NCBI GenBank assembly: GCA_007713455.1
Contig: VMRT01000010.1
Location: 124,001 to 188,000, forward strand
Length of the DNA: 64,000 bases
Direction of reading: 5' to 3'
From: Pseudomonas sp.
Lineage (GTDB): Bacteria; Pseudomonadota; Gammaproteobacteria; Pseudomonadales; Pseudomonadaceae
The notes under the pieces were generated by a model. That model saw only the letters and a program-made list of their open reading frames with translations, made no database searches and was not told where the DNA came from. The position numbers and the translations under genes were made by a program. Positions 38,040 through 46,692 of this stretch are shown piece after piece (the first letter of the stretch is position 1; the number at the start of each line of letters is the position of its first letter).

Positions 38040-38531
38040 ATGACACAGGCCGCATGGCGTCGCGGAGCCACCGACGCACTCTTCTGGTCACTGCTCTATA
38101 CCGCACTCTGGGCGCTGTTCGCTGCCGGACAGGGCTGGGTGCTGGGTGTGCCGACGATCACCCTGGCCGTCGCGCTGAGCCTTTGGCTCGGCCTGCGCCC
38201 GATGACCTTGCGCCTGGCGGCGCTGCCGGCGTTTCTCGGCTTCTTTCTCAAGCACATGCTGCTCGGTGGCTGGGATGTGGCGCGGCGTGCGCTGCAGCCA
38301 CGCTGTCCGCTGCAGCCGGCGTGGCATCCCTATCCGCTCACCAGCCAGTCGCCGCGGGTGCGCCTGTTGCTCTCGGCGATGGTCGGGCTGTTGCCCGGGA
38401 CCCTGGCGTCGCGAGTCGATGCCGACGAGATGCGTGTGCACGTGCTGGATGAGCGCCTGCCCTGGCAAGCCACCGTGGCCGAACTGGAACGGCGCCTGGA
38501 GCGGCTGCTTGGCGTGGATGGGCGGCCTTGA
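38040..38531 (+). CDS. mnhE: Mrp/Mnh antiporter subunit E
   Basis: 163 residues from ATG 38040, behind AAGGAGG. Membrane segments in the first 80 residues (ALFWSLLYTALWALFAA, ITLAVALSLWLGL, LAALPAFLGFFLKHML) followed by the MnhE tail: LLSAMVGLLPGTLASRVDAD, MRVHVLDERLP. First gene of an eight-gene operon encoding a Mrp-type multisubunit Na+(K+)/H+ antiporter-like complex in the inner membrane. Confidence 0.9.
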   Translation: MTQAAWRRGATDALFWSLLYTALWALFAAGQGWVLGVPTITLAVALSLWLGLRPMTLRLAALPAFLGFFLKHMLLGGWDVARRALQPRCPLQPAWHPYPLTSQSPRVRLLLSAMVGLLPGTLASRVDADEMRVHVLDERLPWQATVAELERRLERLLGVDGRP

Positions 38532-38782
38532 TGGCAGTGTTCTGCGCACTTCTGCTGCTGACCCTGATCATCGGCCTGTGGCGCGTACTGCTCGGCCCGC
38601 GGCGGGTCGACCGGCTGCTTGCCGTGCAGCTGTTCGGCACCACCGGCACGGCGCTGCTGCTGGTGCTGGCGCAGTGGCAGGGCGCGCCGGCACTGCGCGA
38701 TGCGGCGCTGGTGCTGGCGCTGTTGGCGGCGATGATCAGCGCCGCTCTGGTACAGCTGCTGCGACGTAGCCGCCATGAGTGA
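38531..38782 (+). CDS. mnhF: Mrp/Mnh antiporter subunit F
   Basis: 83 residues from ATG 38531, which shares one base with the mnhE stop. Three hydrophobic segments with the MnhF pattern LLGPRRVDRLLAVQL and ALVLALLAAMISAALV. A TTG one codon upstream is the other possible start. It overlaps mnhG by 8 bases. Confidence 0.9.
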   Translation: MAVFCALLLLTLIIGLWRVLLGPRRVDRLLAVQLFGTTGTALLLVLAQWQGAPALRDAALVLALLAAMISAALVQLLRRSRHE

Positions 38783-39068
38783 ACTGCTCGACCTCTTCAG
38801 CTGGCTGCTGCTGGCCGGTGGGCTGGGGTTTTTCGCTGCCGGCAGCATCGGCCTTCTGCGCTTTCCCGATACCCTGAGTCGCCTGCATGCGCTGACCAAG
38901 GCCGACACCCTCGGCCTCGGGCTGGTGGTTGCCGGCCTTTCGCTGCGCGCTGGCGGCGTGCTGGAAGTCGCGCAGATGCTGCTGATCTGGCTGCTGGTTC
39001 TGGCCTCCGGCGCCACTGCCTGCCAGCTGCTGGCCCGTCAATCCGACGAGGAGGACGGCGATGACTGA
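38775..39068 (+). CDS. mnhG: Mrp/Mnh antiporter subunit G
   Basis: 97 residues, three membrane segments, with the MnhG signature FFAAGSIGLLRFPDTLSRLHALTKADTLG in its first half (listed here as GSIGLLRFPDTLSRLHA). Overlaps mnhF upstream and the fused A'/B subunit downstream, each by 8 bases, consistent with tight translational coupling. Confidence 0.92.
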   Translation: MSELLDLFSWLLLAGGLGFFAAGSIGLLRFPDTLSRLHALTKADTLGLGLVVAGLSLRAGGVLEVAQMLLIWLLVLASGATACQLLARQSDEEDGDD

Positions 39069-39984
39069 CTGGCTGCTGGATGCGGTCCTCGGCCTGTTGC
39101 TGCTCGGCCTGTTGCTGCTCGGTCTGGCCGGTGGCGCGCTGCATGTGCGCCAGCTGTATGCCGGCGTGTTGCTGTTCATCGCCTTCGGCCTGGTGCTGGC
39201 GCTGGTCTGGGCGCGACTGGGCGCGGCCGACCTGGCGCTGGCCGAGGCCGCCATCGGCGCCGGGCTGACCGGTGTGCTGCTGTTCGCCGCGCTGGCGCGC
39301 CAGCCACGGGCCGGCAGCGAGCCGCAGCTGTCGCGCCGCCGGCGTCTGGCCGCGGTGGCGGTGCTGCTGCCGCTCCTGCTGATGGTTTTGCCGCAGCTGG
39401 CGCCGCTGGCCGAACTGCAACCGAGCGTGCCGACGCAGATCGATGCCGCGCTGGCGCAGAGCGGCGTCGAGCATCCGGTCACTGCGGTGCTGCTCAACTT
39501 CCGTGCCTGGGACACCTTGCTCGAGCTGGCCGTCCTGCTGCTGGCCCTGCTCGGCGCACGGCAGCTCGGCGCGCCGCAGCCGCAGCTGAGCGAGCCCTGG
39601 CCATTGCTGCGCGCCTGGGGCCGAACCCTCGCGCCGCTGCTGGTGCTGGCCGGCGGCTATGTACTCTGGCGCGGTGCCGCCTCGCCCGGCGGTGCCTTCC
39701 AGGCCGGCGCGCTGCTGGCCTCCGGCATCGTCCTGCTGCGTCTGGCCGGTGCGTTGCCGGCGTTGCGCTGGGGCTTCTGGCCGCTGCGCCTGCTGGTGCT
39801 GGTCGGCCTGCTGTTGTTCGTCGCGGTGGCGGCAGCCTGCGCCTGGTTTGGCGATGGCTGGCTGCAGTACCCGACCGGCTGGGCCAAGCCGCTGATCGTC
39901 GTCATCGAGGCTGCGGCGACACTCTCCATCGCCGCCAGCCTGAGCCTGCTGGTGATCGGCGACGACCCGGAGCCGCAGCCATGA
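39061..39984 (+). CDS. Fused DUF4040 (MnhA C-terminal-like) + MnhB subunit
   Basis: 307 residues. The N-terminal third matches the DUF4040 / MbhD-like domain found at the C-terminal end of MnhA (FGLVLALVWARLGAADLALAE, IGAGLTGVLLF). The centre has PVTAVLLNFRAWDTLLELAVL, then an MnhB domain (GYVLWRGAASPGGAFQAGALL). The long NuoL-like part of MnhA is absent here and may be replaced by the separate large subunits downstream. The fusion joins pieces that are the MnhA tail and MnhB in standard Mrp operons. Confidence 0.85.
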   Translation: MTDWLLDAVLGLLLLGLLLLGLAGGALHVRQLYAGVLLFIAFGLVLALVWARLGAADLALAEAAIGAGLTGVLLFAALARQPRAGSEPQLSRRRRLAAVAVLLPLLLMVLPQLAPLAELQPSVPTQIDAALAQSGVEHPVTAVLLNFRAWDTLLELAVLLLALLGARQLGAPQPQLSEPWPLLRAWGRTLAPLLVLAGGYVLWRGAASPGGAFQAGALLASGIVLLRLAGALPALRWGFWPLRLLVLVGLLLFVAVAAACAWFGDGWLQYPTGWAKPLIVVIEAAATLSIAASLSLLVIGDDPEPQP

Positions 39985-40262
39985 GCGCCACGCTGTTCTG
40001 GATCACCGTCGGCTTCGCCCTCTGGCTGCTCGGCCTGCACGGGTTGCTCACATTGCGCCATGCGCTGCGACGGATCATCGCCATCAACCTGATGGGCAGC
40101 GGCGTGTTTCTGGTGATGATCGCCCTGGCGGCGCGTCACGACCCGAGCGATCCGCTGCTGGTGGCGCTGGTGGTTACCGGGCTGGTGGTGGCGGTGAGTG
40201 CGACCGCGCTGGCGTTGCGCCTGAGCAGTGCGCTGGCCGCGTCGAAGGAGCACGAGCGATGA
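39981..40262 (+). CDS. mnhC: Mrp/Mnh antiporter subunit C (NuoK-like)
   Basis: 93 residues, three membrane helices, with the NuoK/MnhC pattern GLHGLLTLRHALRRIIAINL and VALVVTGLVVAVSATALAL. Overlaps neighbours by four bases on each side. Confidence 0.9.
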   Translation: MSATLFWITVGFALWLLGLHGLLTLRHALRRIIAINLMGSGVFLVMIALAARHDPSDPLLVALVVTGLVVAVSATALALRLSSALAASKEHER

Positions 40263-41683
40263 ACGCCGCCCTGGTCAGCCTGCTGCTGCCCCTGGCCGGC
40301 GCCTTGCTGCTGATCCTGCTGCGCCCGGCACGCAGCGGCCGCTGGGTGATCGCGCTGAGCCTGGGCGCGCTCCTGGCGGCGATCATGGCGCTGCAGGTGG
40401 TGCTCGATCATGGCGAGCGCAGCCTGCTGGTCGGTGGCTGGGAGGCGGGGCTGGCGATCCGTTTCCGCCTGACCCCACTGGCCGCGCTGCTGCTGGTGTT
40501 CACGTCCGGGCTGCACCTGCTGGTGGCGCTGTACGCGGCGCGCATCGCCCATGCCGCCGGGAATCAGGATTACTGGCCATTGTCCTGCCTGCTGCACGCG
40601 GCACTGGCCGCGCTGTGGCTGTCGGCGGACCTGTTCAACCTCTACGTGACGCTGGAGTTGCTCAGCCTGGTCGCGGTGGCGCTGGTGTCGCTGGCCGGGC
40701 GCAAGGCCTGGAAGCCGGCGCTGAACTACCTGCTGCTGTCGCTGGCCGGCTCGCTGGCCTACCTGCTCGGTGTGGCGCTGATCTACGGGCGCTACGGCGT
40801 GCTCGACCTGGCCGTGCTGGCGCAACTGACTGAGGCTGATGGCGTTACCCATCTGGCGCTGCTGCTGATGACTCTCGGGCTGATGCTCAAGGCCGCGCTG
40901 TGGCCGCTGCACCTGTGGTTGCCGCCGGCCCACGCTGCGGCACCGACTGCGGTCAGCGCGCTGCTCTCGGCGCTGGTGGTCAAGGGGCCGCTGTACATCC
41001 TCTGGCTGATCTGGAGCGAGATTGCCCCGGCTGAATTCGGCCGCGACGCCGGCCTGCTGTTCGGCGCCGCCGGTGTGCTGGCGCTGGTCGGCGGCGGCTG
41101 GTCGGCGCTGCGCGCGCCGCGACTGAAGACGCTGGTGGCCTACTCGACGGTCGCCCAGCTGGGCTACGCGCTGCTGGCGCTGGGGCTGTTGCTGCATCTG
41201 GACGAACCGCGCCTGCATGCGGCCCTGTGGCTGTTCGTGCTGGCCCACGGGTTGGCCAAGGTCTCGATGTTCCTCGCGGCCGGCGAATTGCAGAGCATTC
41301 TCGGCAGCAAACGGGTGAGCGGCATGAAAGGCGCGAGTCAGAACGTGCCGATCGCCCTGGCGGCGTTCGCCGTGGCCGGCGGCAGCCTGATCGGTTTGCC
41401 GCCCAGTGGCGGTTTCCTGGCCAAGTGGCTGTTGTTGCAGCCGCTGTTCGAACGGCCGCAGCACTGGCCCTGGGCCTTGGGCGCATTGCTCGGCACGCTG
41501 ATGTCGGCGGCCTACGTGTTTCGCGTCGTCGCCCATGGATTCGACCGTGCCCGGCCGAATCCACCGAGCATTCATGCCGACCGTCTGGCGCAGTGGCTGG
41601 CGTTGCTGCCGGCGCTGCTGGTCTGGGGGCTCGCGCTTATCAGCGAGCCGCTGCTGCTCTGGCTGGGAGGGCTCGGGCGATGA
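40259..41683 (+). CDS. mnhD: Proton-channel antiporter subunit 1 (MnhD/NuoN-like)
   Basis: 474 residues, about 13-14 membrane helices, of the NuoL/M/N - MrpA/D family. Conserved elements include the helix-5 Glu in LFNLYVTLELLSLVAVAL, the helix-7 Lys in LMLKAALWPLHLWLPPAHAA, and TLVAYSTVAQLGY. First of three large proton-translocating-type subunits. Overlaps mnhC and the next subunit by four bases. Confidence 0.9.
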   Translation: MNAALVSLLLPLAGALLLILLRPARSGRWVIALSLGALLAAIMALQVVLDHGERSLLVGGWEAGLAIRFRLTPLAALLLVFTSGLHLLVALYAARIAHAAGNQDYWPLSCLLHAALAALWLSADLFNLYVTLELLSLVAVALVSLAGRKAWKPALNYLLLSLAGSLAYLLGVALIYGRYGVLDLAVLAQLTEADGVTHLALLLMTLGLMLKAALWPLHLWLPPAHAAAPTAVSALLSALVVKGPLYILWLIWSEIAPAEFGRDAGLLFGAAGVLALVGGGWSALRAPRLKTLVAYSTVAQLGYALLALGLLLHLDEPRLHAALWLFVLAHGLAKVSMFLAAGELQSILGSKRVSGMKGASQNVPIALAAFAVAGGSLIGLPPSGGFLAKWLLLQPLFERPQHWPWALGALLGTLMSAAYVFRVVAHGFDRARPNPPSIHADRLAQWLALLPALLVWGLALISEPLLLWLGGLGR

Positions 41684-43176
41684 GCTGGCATGCGTTTCTG
41701 CCACTGGGCATCGTGCTCAGCTCGCTGCTGCCGGGCCTGGTGATCTTCGGCCTGCGCGAGGACCGGCAGCGCCTGCGCGTGACCCTCAACCTGCTCGGCG
41801 TGACGCTCAAGCTGGTGCTGGTCGGCAGCATGCTCTATGGCGTCAGCCAGGGCAGCGAGTACCGTTTCAGCGTGCCGCTGTTGCCGGGCGTGCCGTTGGT
41901 ACTGCAAGCCGATGCGCTGGCCCTGCTGTTCGTCGCGCTGTCGTCGCTGCTGTGGGCGGTGACGACGATCTATGCCATCGGCTATCTGGAAAACTCGCCG
42001 CTGCGCTCGCGCTTCTTCGGCTACTTCAGCCTCTGCGTAAGCGCCACGGTGGGCCTGGCGCTGGCCGGCAATCTGGTCAGCTTCCTGCTGTTCTATGAAC
42101 TGCTGACCCTCGCCACCTTCCCGCTGGTGGTGCATCGCGGCACGCCGGAGTCGCTGGCCGCGGGGCGTGTCTATCTGGCCTACACCGTCGGTGGCGGGTC
42201 GCTGGTGCTGATGGGCGTGGCCTTGCTGCACAGCCTGGCCGGTACGCCGGATTTCCAGGCCGCCGGCTACCTGCTGGACGCGGTCGGCGAGCATGATGTC
42301 GGGCTGCGCGTAGCCTTCGCCCTGCTGATTCTCGGCCTCGGCGTGAAGGCCGCGCTGATTCCGCTGCACGGCTGGCTGCCGCAGGCGATGGTCGCCCCGG
42401 CGCCGGTCAGTGCCTTGCTGCACGCGGTGGCGGTGGTCAAGGCCGGGGCCTTCGGCATCGTGCGGGTGGTCTACGACGTCTTCGGCGCCGAGGCGCTGAC
42501 GCAACTGGATCTCACCACGCCGCTGCTCTGGCTGGCGGCGGCGACCATTCTCTATGGCTCGCTGCGCGCCCTGCAGCAGCAGGAGCTGAAGAAACGCCTG
42601 GCCTACTCGACCATCAGCCAGGTGTCCTACGTGACCCTCGGCGTCGCGCTGCTCGGGCCGATCGCGGCGGTCGGCGGCCTGGTGCATCTGGTCCATCAGG
42701 GGCTGATGAAGGTCACGCTGTTCTATTGCGCGGGCAATTTCGCCGAGACGCTGGGCATTCACCGTATCCGCGAGATGGACGGCGTCGGCCGGCGCATGCC
42801 CTGGACCATGACCGCGTTCTCCATCGGCGCACTGGGCATGATCGGCATTCCGCCGATTGCCGGCTTCATCAGCAAATGGACGCTCGGCCTCGGCGCGCTG
42901 GAGGTCGGTCAGGACTGGGTGCTGCTGGTGTTGCTCGGTTCGGCGCTGCTGAACGCCGCCTACTTCCTGCCGCTGCTGTGGCGGGGCTGGTTCGCCGAGC
43001 CGGCGGACTGGCACCAGAACCGCTGGGCCGATGAGCGTTTCGAAACCCACTGGATGCTGTTGCTGCCGCCGCTGCTCACGGCGCTGCTGTCGCTGCTGGT
43101 CGGCCTGCTGGCGGCCACCGCGCTCAGCCCGCTGGGCTGGAGCCAGTTGATCGTCGAGCGGGAGTTCGCCATATGA
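41680..43176 (+). CDS. Proton-channel antiporter subunit 2 (MrpD/NuoL-like)
   Basis: 498 residues from ATG 41680, which overlaps the previous stop (ATGA). A longer in-frame reading from upstream lies inside the previous gene and is not credible. Key helices: LFYELLTLATFPLVVH (Glu), ALLILGLGVKAALIPLHGW (Lys), LKKRLAYSTISQVSYV and the trans-helix region AFSIGALGMIGIPPIAGF. Probably a proton path of the complex. Closely resembles MrpD-type subunits. Confidence 0.9.
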   Translation: MSWHAFLPLGIVLSSLLPGLVIFGLREDRQRLRVTLNLLGVTLKLVLVGSMLYGVSQGSEYRFSVPLLPGVPLVLQADALALLFVALSSLLWAVTTIYAIGYLENSPLRSRFFGYFSLCVSATVGLALAGNLVSFLLFYELLTLATFPLVVHRGTPESLAAGRVYLAYTVGGGSLVLMGVALLHSLAGTPDFQAAGYLLDAVGEHDVGLRVAFALLILGLGVKAALIPLHGWLPQAMVAPAPVSALLHAVAVVKAGAFGIVRVVYDVFGAEALTQLDLTTPLLWLAAATILYGSLRALQQQELKKRLAYSTISQVSYVTLGVALLGPIAAVGGLVHLVHQGLMKVTLFYCAGNFAETLGIHRIREMDGVGRRMPWTMTAFSIGALGMIGIPPIAGFISKWTLGLGALEVGQDWVLLVLLGSALLNAAYFLPLLWRGWFAEPADWHQNRWADERFETHWMLLLPPLLTALLSLLVGLLAATALSPLGWSQLIVEREFAI

Positions 43177-44831
43177 ACGCCTGGCTCTGGTTGCTGGTGC
43201 CTTTCGCACCGTTGCTCGGCGGCGTTCTGCTGTTGTGGCTGCGCGACCGCAGCTTGCCGTGGCTGTGGATGGCCTGTGCGCCGGCGCTGCTGGCGGCGCT
43301 GCAAACGCCGCCAGCGTTGGAGTTGCCGTGGCTCTGGGAGGGCGTGCGCTGGGGTGCCAGCGATATGCTGACCCGCACCTGGCTGGGCTTTACTGCCGTG
43401 CTCTGGAGTTGTGCGGCGATCTTTGCCAACAGCAGCCTGGCCACCGATCGGAAGCGGCTGCGCTTCTGGGCGTTCTGGCAACTGGCGCTGGCCGGCAACC
43501 TGCTGCTGATCATCGCCACCGACGCATTGAGCTTCTACCTTGGCTTCAGCGCCATGAGCCTCGCGGCCTACGGGTTGATCGTGCAGCGCGGTGGACCGGG
43601 ACCGCGGCGGGCCGGACGGCTCTATCTGCAACTGGCGATCTGCGGCGAGATGCTGCTGCTCGCCGGGCTGCTGCTGCGCAGCCACAGCACCGAACAGGCC
43701 TTCGACTTCGCCACCTGGCAGGCGCAGCCGATCGACCACCTGACCCTGGCCCTGCTGGTGCTCGGGCTCGGCCTGAAGGCCGGTTTCTGGCCGCTGCACG
43801 TCTGGCTGCCGCTGGCCCATCCGCAGGCACCGGCGCCAGCCAGCGCGGTACTTTCCGGGGCGATGCTCAAGGCCGGCATTCTCGGGATCTGGCGCTGCCT
43901 GCCGGAGAGCGATCCGACGCTGGCGGCCTGGAGCACGCCGCTGCTGATCGCCGGCCTGTTCGGCGCGCTCTATGCGGCTGCGCTGGGGCTGTGCGCGGCC
44001 AAGTCCAAGGCGGTGCTGGCCTGGTCCTCGGTGAGCCAGATGGGCTGGATGCTGATGATCCTGGCACTGGCCTGGAGCCCGGAGGCGCCGTCTGCGGCGC
44101 TGCTGACGGTGCTGGTGCTGTTCGGCGTGCATCACGGGCTGGCCAAGGGCGCGCTGTTCCTTGCCGCCGGGATGGTCCACGAAGGGCGGCTGTCGCGTCC
44201 GGGCTGGGTGCTGCTGATGCTGCCGGCGCTGGCGATCATGGGCGCGCCGTTCACCAGCGGCGCGGCAGTGAAGTACCTGCTGAAGGAGGCCTGGCATGAA
44301 AGCGCCTTCGTCGCCTGGTTGCCCTGGCTGACCCTGGCCAGCTTCGCCACCGCGTTGCTGCTCTGGCGCGCGCTCTGGCTGATGTGGCGCGATCAGCCGC
44401 ACGCCAGCACACGCGCGCCACTCGGCCAGTGGTTGCCGTGGGCGCTGCTCAGCATGGCGTCGCTATTTGTGCCCTGGTTCTGGCCGACCATGCGCGAAGC
44501 GCTGCTGGCTGGGGTGTATCCCGCGGGCCTGTGGTCGGCACTCTGGCCGCTGCTGGCAGCTCTGGGTCTGACGCTGCTGACGCTGCTGGCGCTGCGCCGT
44601 GGCTGGAGGGTGCCGTCGCGGCTGGCGCAGTTGCCCAATCCGGCAATTTGGGCGTCGCTGTACCTCACCCGCCTGCTGCGCCAGCCGCCACTGCCCGTAC
44701 CCGGGGTGCAGCTTGAGCGGAACCGCTGGCGGGCGCGCGAACGGCGCTGGAATCGGCAGTGGGAACGCGGCGTCCTGACCCTAAGCGCCTGGCTGCTGGT
44801 GGCGCTGTTGTGGCTGGGCTGGCTGTGGTGA
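43173..44831 (+). CDS. Proton-channel antiporter subunit 3 (HyfB/NuoL-like)
   Basis: 552 residues with membrane helices of the same family but more divergent: helix-5 FYLGFSAMSLAAYGLIVQ lacks the usual Glu (FSAMSL in place of WELLSL), while the helix-7 Lys LVLGLGLKAGFWPLHVW and AVLAWSSVSQMGW are kept. The C-terminus is extended with an Arg/Trp-rich amphipathic segment (NRWRARERRWNRQWERG) and a last TM helix, reminiscent of NuoL's lateral helix. Loss of the Glu suggests it may not pump in the standard way. Confidence 0.85.
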   Translation: MNAWLWLLVPFAPLLGGVLLLWLRDRSLPWLWMACAPALLAALQTPPALELPWLWEGVRWGASDMLTRTWLGFTAVLWSCAAIFANSSLATDRKRLRFWAFWQLALAGNLLLIIATDALSFYLGFSAMSLAAYGLIVQRGGPGPRRAGRLYLQLAICGEMLLLAGLLLRSHSTEQAFDFATWQAQPIDHLTLALLVLGLGLKAGFWPLHVWLPLAHPQAPAPASAVLSGAMLKAGILGIWRCLPESDPTLAAWSTPLLIAGLFGALYAAALGLCAAKSKAVLAWSSVSQMGWMLMILALAWSPEAPSAALLTVLVLFGVHHGLAKGALFLAAGMVHEGRLSRPGWVLLMLPALAIMGAPFTSGAAVKYLLKEAWHESAFVAWLPWLTLASFATALLLWRALWLMWRDQPHASTRAPLGQWLPWALLSMASLFVPWFWPTMREALLAGVYPAGLWSALWPLLAALGLTLLTLLALRRGWRVPSRLAQLPNPAIWASLYLTRLLRQPPLPVPGVQLERNRWRARERRWNRQWERGVLTLSAWLLVALLWLGWLW

Positions 44832-44840
44832 GCGATCGGA

Positions 44841-45128
44841 TCAGGGCAGGGCTTTCTCTGCGTAGGGCCGGGTATCCAGGCCCAGCTGGGCGCGGAAGCT
44901 CTCCATGTCGAACATCGTGCAGATCTCCTGCACCTGCTGCGTCGGGGTGATGCTCCAGAAGGCCATGGCGGAAATGCTGAGCACCTTGTCGCTGGGCGGA
45001 TAGCCGAACGCCGGCTGCTCGATGGTGCCGATCAGCGTGCTCCAGGTGACCACCCGGTTGCCTTCGGCGATGCATTCCTCGACCACCACTTCCAGTTCCG
45101 GCATGGCGTGGCGGATCTGCCGGACCAT
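44841..45128 (-). CDS. SnoaL-like (ester cyclase) protein, N-terminus uncertain
   Basis: From ATG 45128 only 95 residues: MVRQIRHAMPELEVVVEECI, NRVVTWSTLIGT, VQEICTMFDMESFRAQLGLD. The same frame is open upstream to a TAG at 45260-45258 and encodes convincing SnoaL sequence (LAEHLHSKDFLYKSSFIGRP), giving 138 residues, the family's usual length. That extension contains no ATG, GTG or TTG, so the original start appears lost. Either a truncated product is made or this is a young pseudogene. The family includes cyclases, isomerases and many uncharacterised small-molecule binders. Confidence 0.6.
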   Translation of the reverse strand: MVRQIRHAMPELEVVVEECIAEGNRVVTWSTLIGTIEQPAFGYPPSDKVLSISAMAFWSITPTQQVQEICTMFDMESFRAQLGLDTRPYAEKALP

Positions 45129-45294
45129 GTCGAGAAACTCGGCGCTGGCGAGCGGCCGGCCGATGAAGGAGCTCTTGTAGAGAAAATCCTTGCTGTGCAG
45201 GTGCTCGGCCAGCGCCAGGCGCCCTCCAATGGGCTGCAGATAGCTCGGCAGCGAACTCTAGCAGCGGCCAGGGCCGTGCGGGAGTGCCGTTCGG

Positions 45295-46692
45295 TCAGTC
45301 GGTCTGCAGCCGGATGCGGAAAGCCGCGCCACCGAGCGCCGACTCGCCGAGACTGAGCTCGCCACCGTAACTGTCGAGGATGTCCTTGACCACCGCCAGG
45401 CCAATGCCCTGGCCGGGGTGCTGGCCATCGAGGCGCTCGCCGCGGCGGATGATGCGCTCGCGCTGGCCGACCGGCACACCCGGGCCGTCGTCCTCGACGC
45501 CGAGCAGCAGGTCGCCTTCGTGATGGCTGGCGCTGATTCGCACCTGCTGCAGGCACAGGCGGTAGGCGTTCTCCAGCAGATTGCCGAGCAGCTCCATCAG
45601 CGCGCCCTGTTCCATCGGCACCAGACAGGGCTCTGCGAGCTGCATCTCGACCTGCACGTGTTTGTCGCGGTAGACCTTGTCCAACGTGCTGCAGAGGCTG
45701 ATCAGCAATGGCTTCAGTTCGACCCGGTGTCGCACCAGGCCGCTCTTGCCGAGGCTGGCGCGCTGCAGCTGGTAGCCGATCTGCTGGCTCATGCGTTCGA
45801 TCTGCGCCTGCATCACCTGCGCCTGCTCGCGGCTCTGCGTCTGCGCGGCGAGGGTTTCGCCGACGCCCTGCAGCACGCTGAGCGGGGTTTTCAGGCTATG
45901 CGCCAGGTCACCCAACGAATTGCGGTACTGCTCGCGCTGGCGCCGTTCGCTGTCCAGCAGGCGGTTGAGCGAACGGGTCAGGCGCAGCAGCTCGCGGGGG
46001 TGTTCGTCGCTCAGGTGCTGGCGCTGGCCTCCTTCGACCTGATCGAGCTCGGCGCTGACGCGTTTCAGCGTGCGAAAGCCCCAGGTCAGGCCGAGCCAGA
46101 GCAGGATCAGCAACACCAGCAGGCCGCTGCCGAGCCACAGGTAGAGCTGCCGGCGAAACTCGTCGAACAGGCTCAGGTATTCGCTGGTGGGCTGCATGGT
46201 GACGAAACTGAAGGCGTTGTCGCGGCTGCCGGCCAACTGCAGTTCGACGTCGTAGACGAAGTACTCAAGTCCCGCCGCATCGCGGGTGCGCAGAAATTCG
46301 CTGGTGCGGCCCTCGTAACGCGGGCGGTAGTCGATGCGCTCGTCGGCGGCCGAGCGGGAATGCCAGACCAGCTCGCCGCTGCGGTCGTAGATGAAGCCGA
46401 GCAACTGCGCGTCGGGCAGGTTGAATTCTTCGTCCGGCATCCGCTCGGGCATCAGCAACCGGCCGTCTTCGACATGGGCGGCAGTGATCAGGGTGCTGGC
46501 ATCGGCGGCCAGGCGTTGCTCGATGACGCGTTCGAAGGTCAGGCTGAAAGCGCCCTGCAGCGCCGGCAGCAGGGCCAGCATGAACAGCGCGGCGAGGCCT
46601 GCGGCGCCGAGCATCAGCCGCAGGCGCAGCGACATGGCACCTCTCAGTCGGTGGCGCACGCGCGCTTGCAGACGGCGCCAGCGTCGATTCAT
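45295..46692 (-). CDS. phoQ: Sensor histidine kinase PhoQ
   Basis: 465 residues from ATG 46692 (ATGA overlap with phoP; a longer frame to 46755 overlaps phoP coding sequence). TM1 (LMLGAAGLAALFMLALLPAL), a periplasmic PhoQ-type sensor with an acidic stretch (PERMPDEEFNLPDAQLLGFI), TM2 (LYLWLGSGLLVLLILLWLGL), HAMP, and the PhoQ-type His box GDLAHSLKTPLSVLQG, N box GNLLENAYRLC and G box GQGIGLAVVKDILDS. PhoQ senses low Mg2+ and cationic peptides and phosphorylates PhoP. Confidence 0.92.
   Translation of the reverse strand: MNRRWRRLQARVRHRLRGAMSLRLRLMLGAAGLAALFMLALLPALQGAFSLTFERVIEQRLAADASTLITAAHVEDGRLLMPERMPDEEFNLPDAQLLGFIYDRSGELVWHSRSAADERIDYRPRYEGRTSEFLRTRDAAGLEYFVYDVELQLAGSRDNAFSFVTMQPTSEYLSLFDEFRRQLYLWLGSGLLVLLILLWLGLTWGFRTLKRVSAELDQVEGGQRQHLSDEHPRELLRLTRSLNRLLDSERRQREQYRNSLGDLAHSLKTPLSVLQGVGETLAAQTQSREQAQVMQAQIERMSQQIGYQLQRASLGKSGLVRHRVELKPLLISLCSTLDKVYRDKHVQVEMQLAEPCLVPMEQGALMELLGNLLENAYRLCLQQVRISASHHEGDLLLGVEDDGPGVPVGQRERIIRRGERLDGQHPGQGIGLAVVKDILDSYGGELSLGESALGGAAFRIRLQTD

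Noticed and set aside
41227..41679. Upstream extension of the second large antiporter subunit
   Set aside because: Lies inside the previous gene in another frame and lacks membrane character; the ATGA overlap start at 41680 fits the operon pattern.
40136..44402. Long minus-strand frames opposite the antiporter operon
   Set aside because: Gln/Arg/His-rich antisense shadows of Leu/Ala-rich membrane genes.
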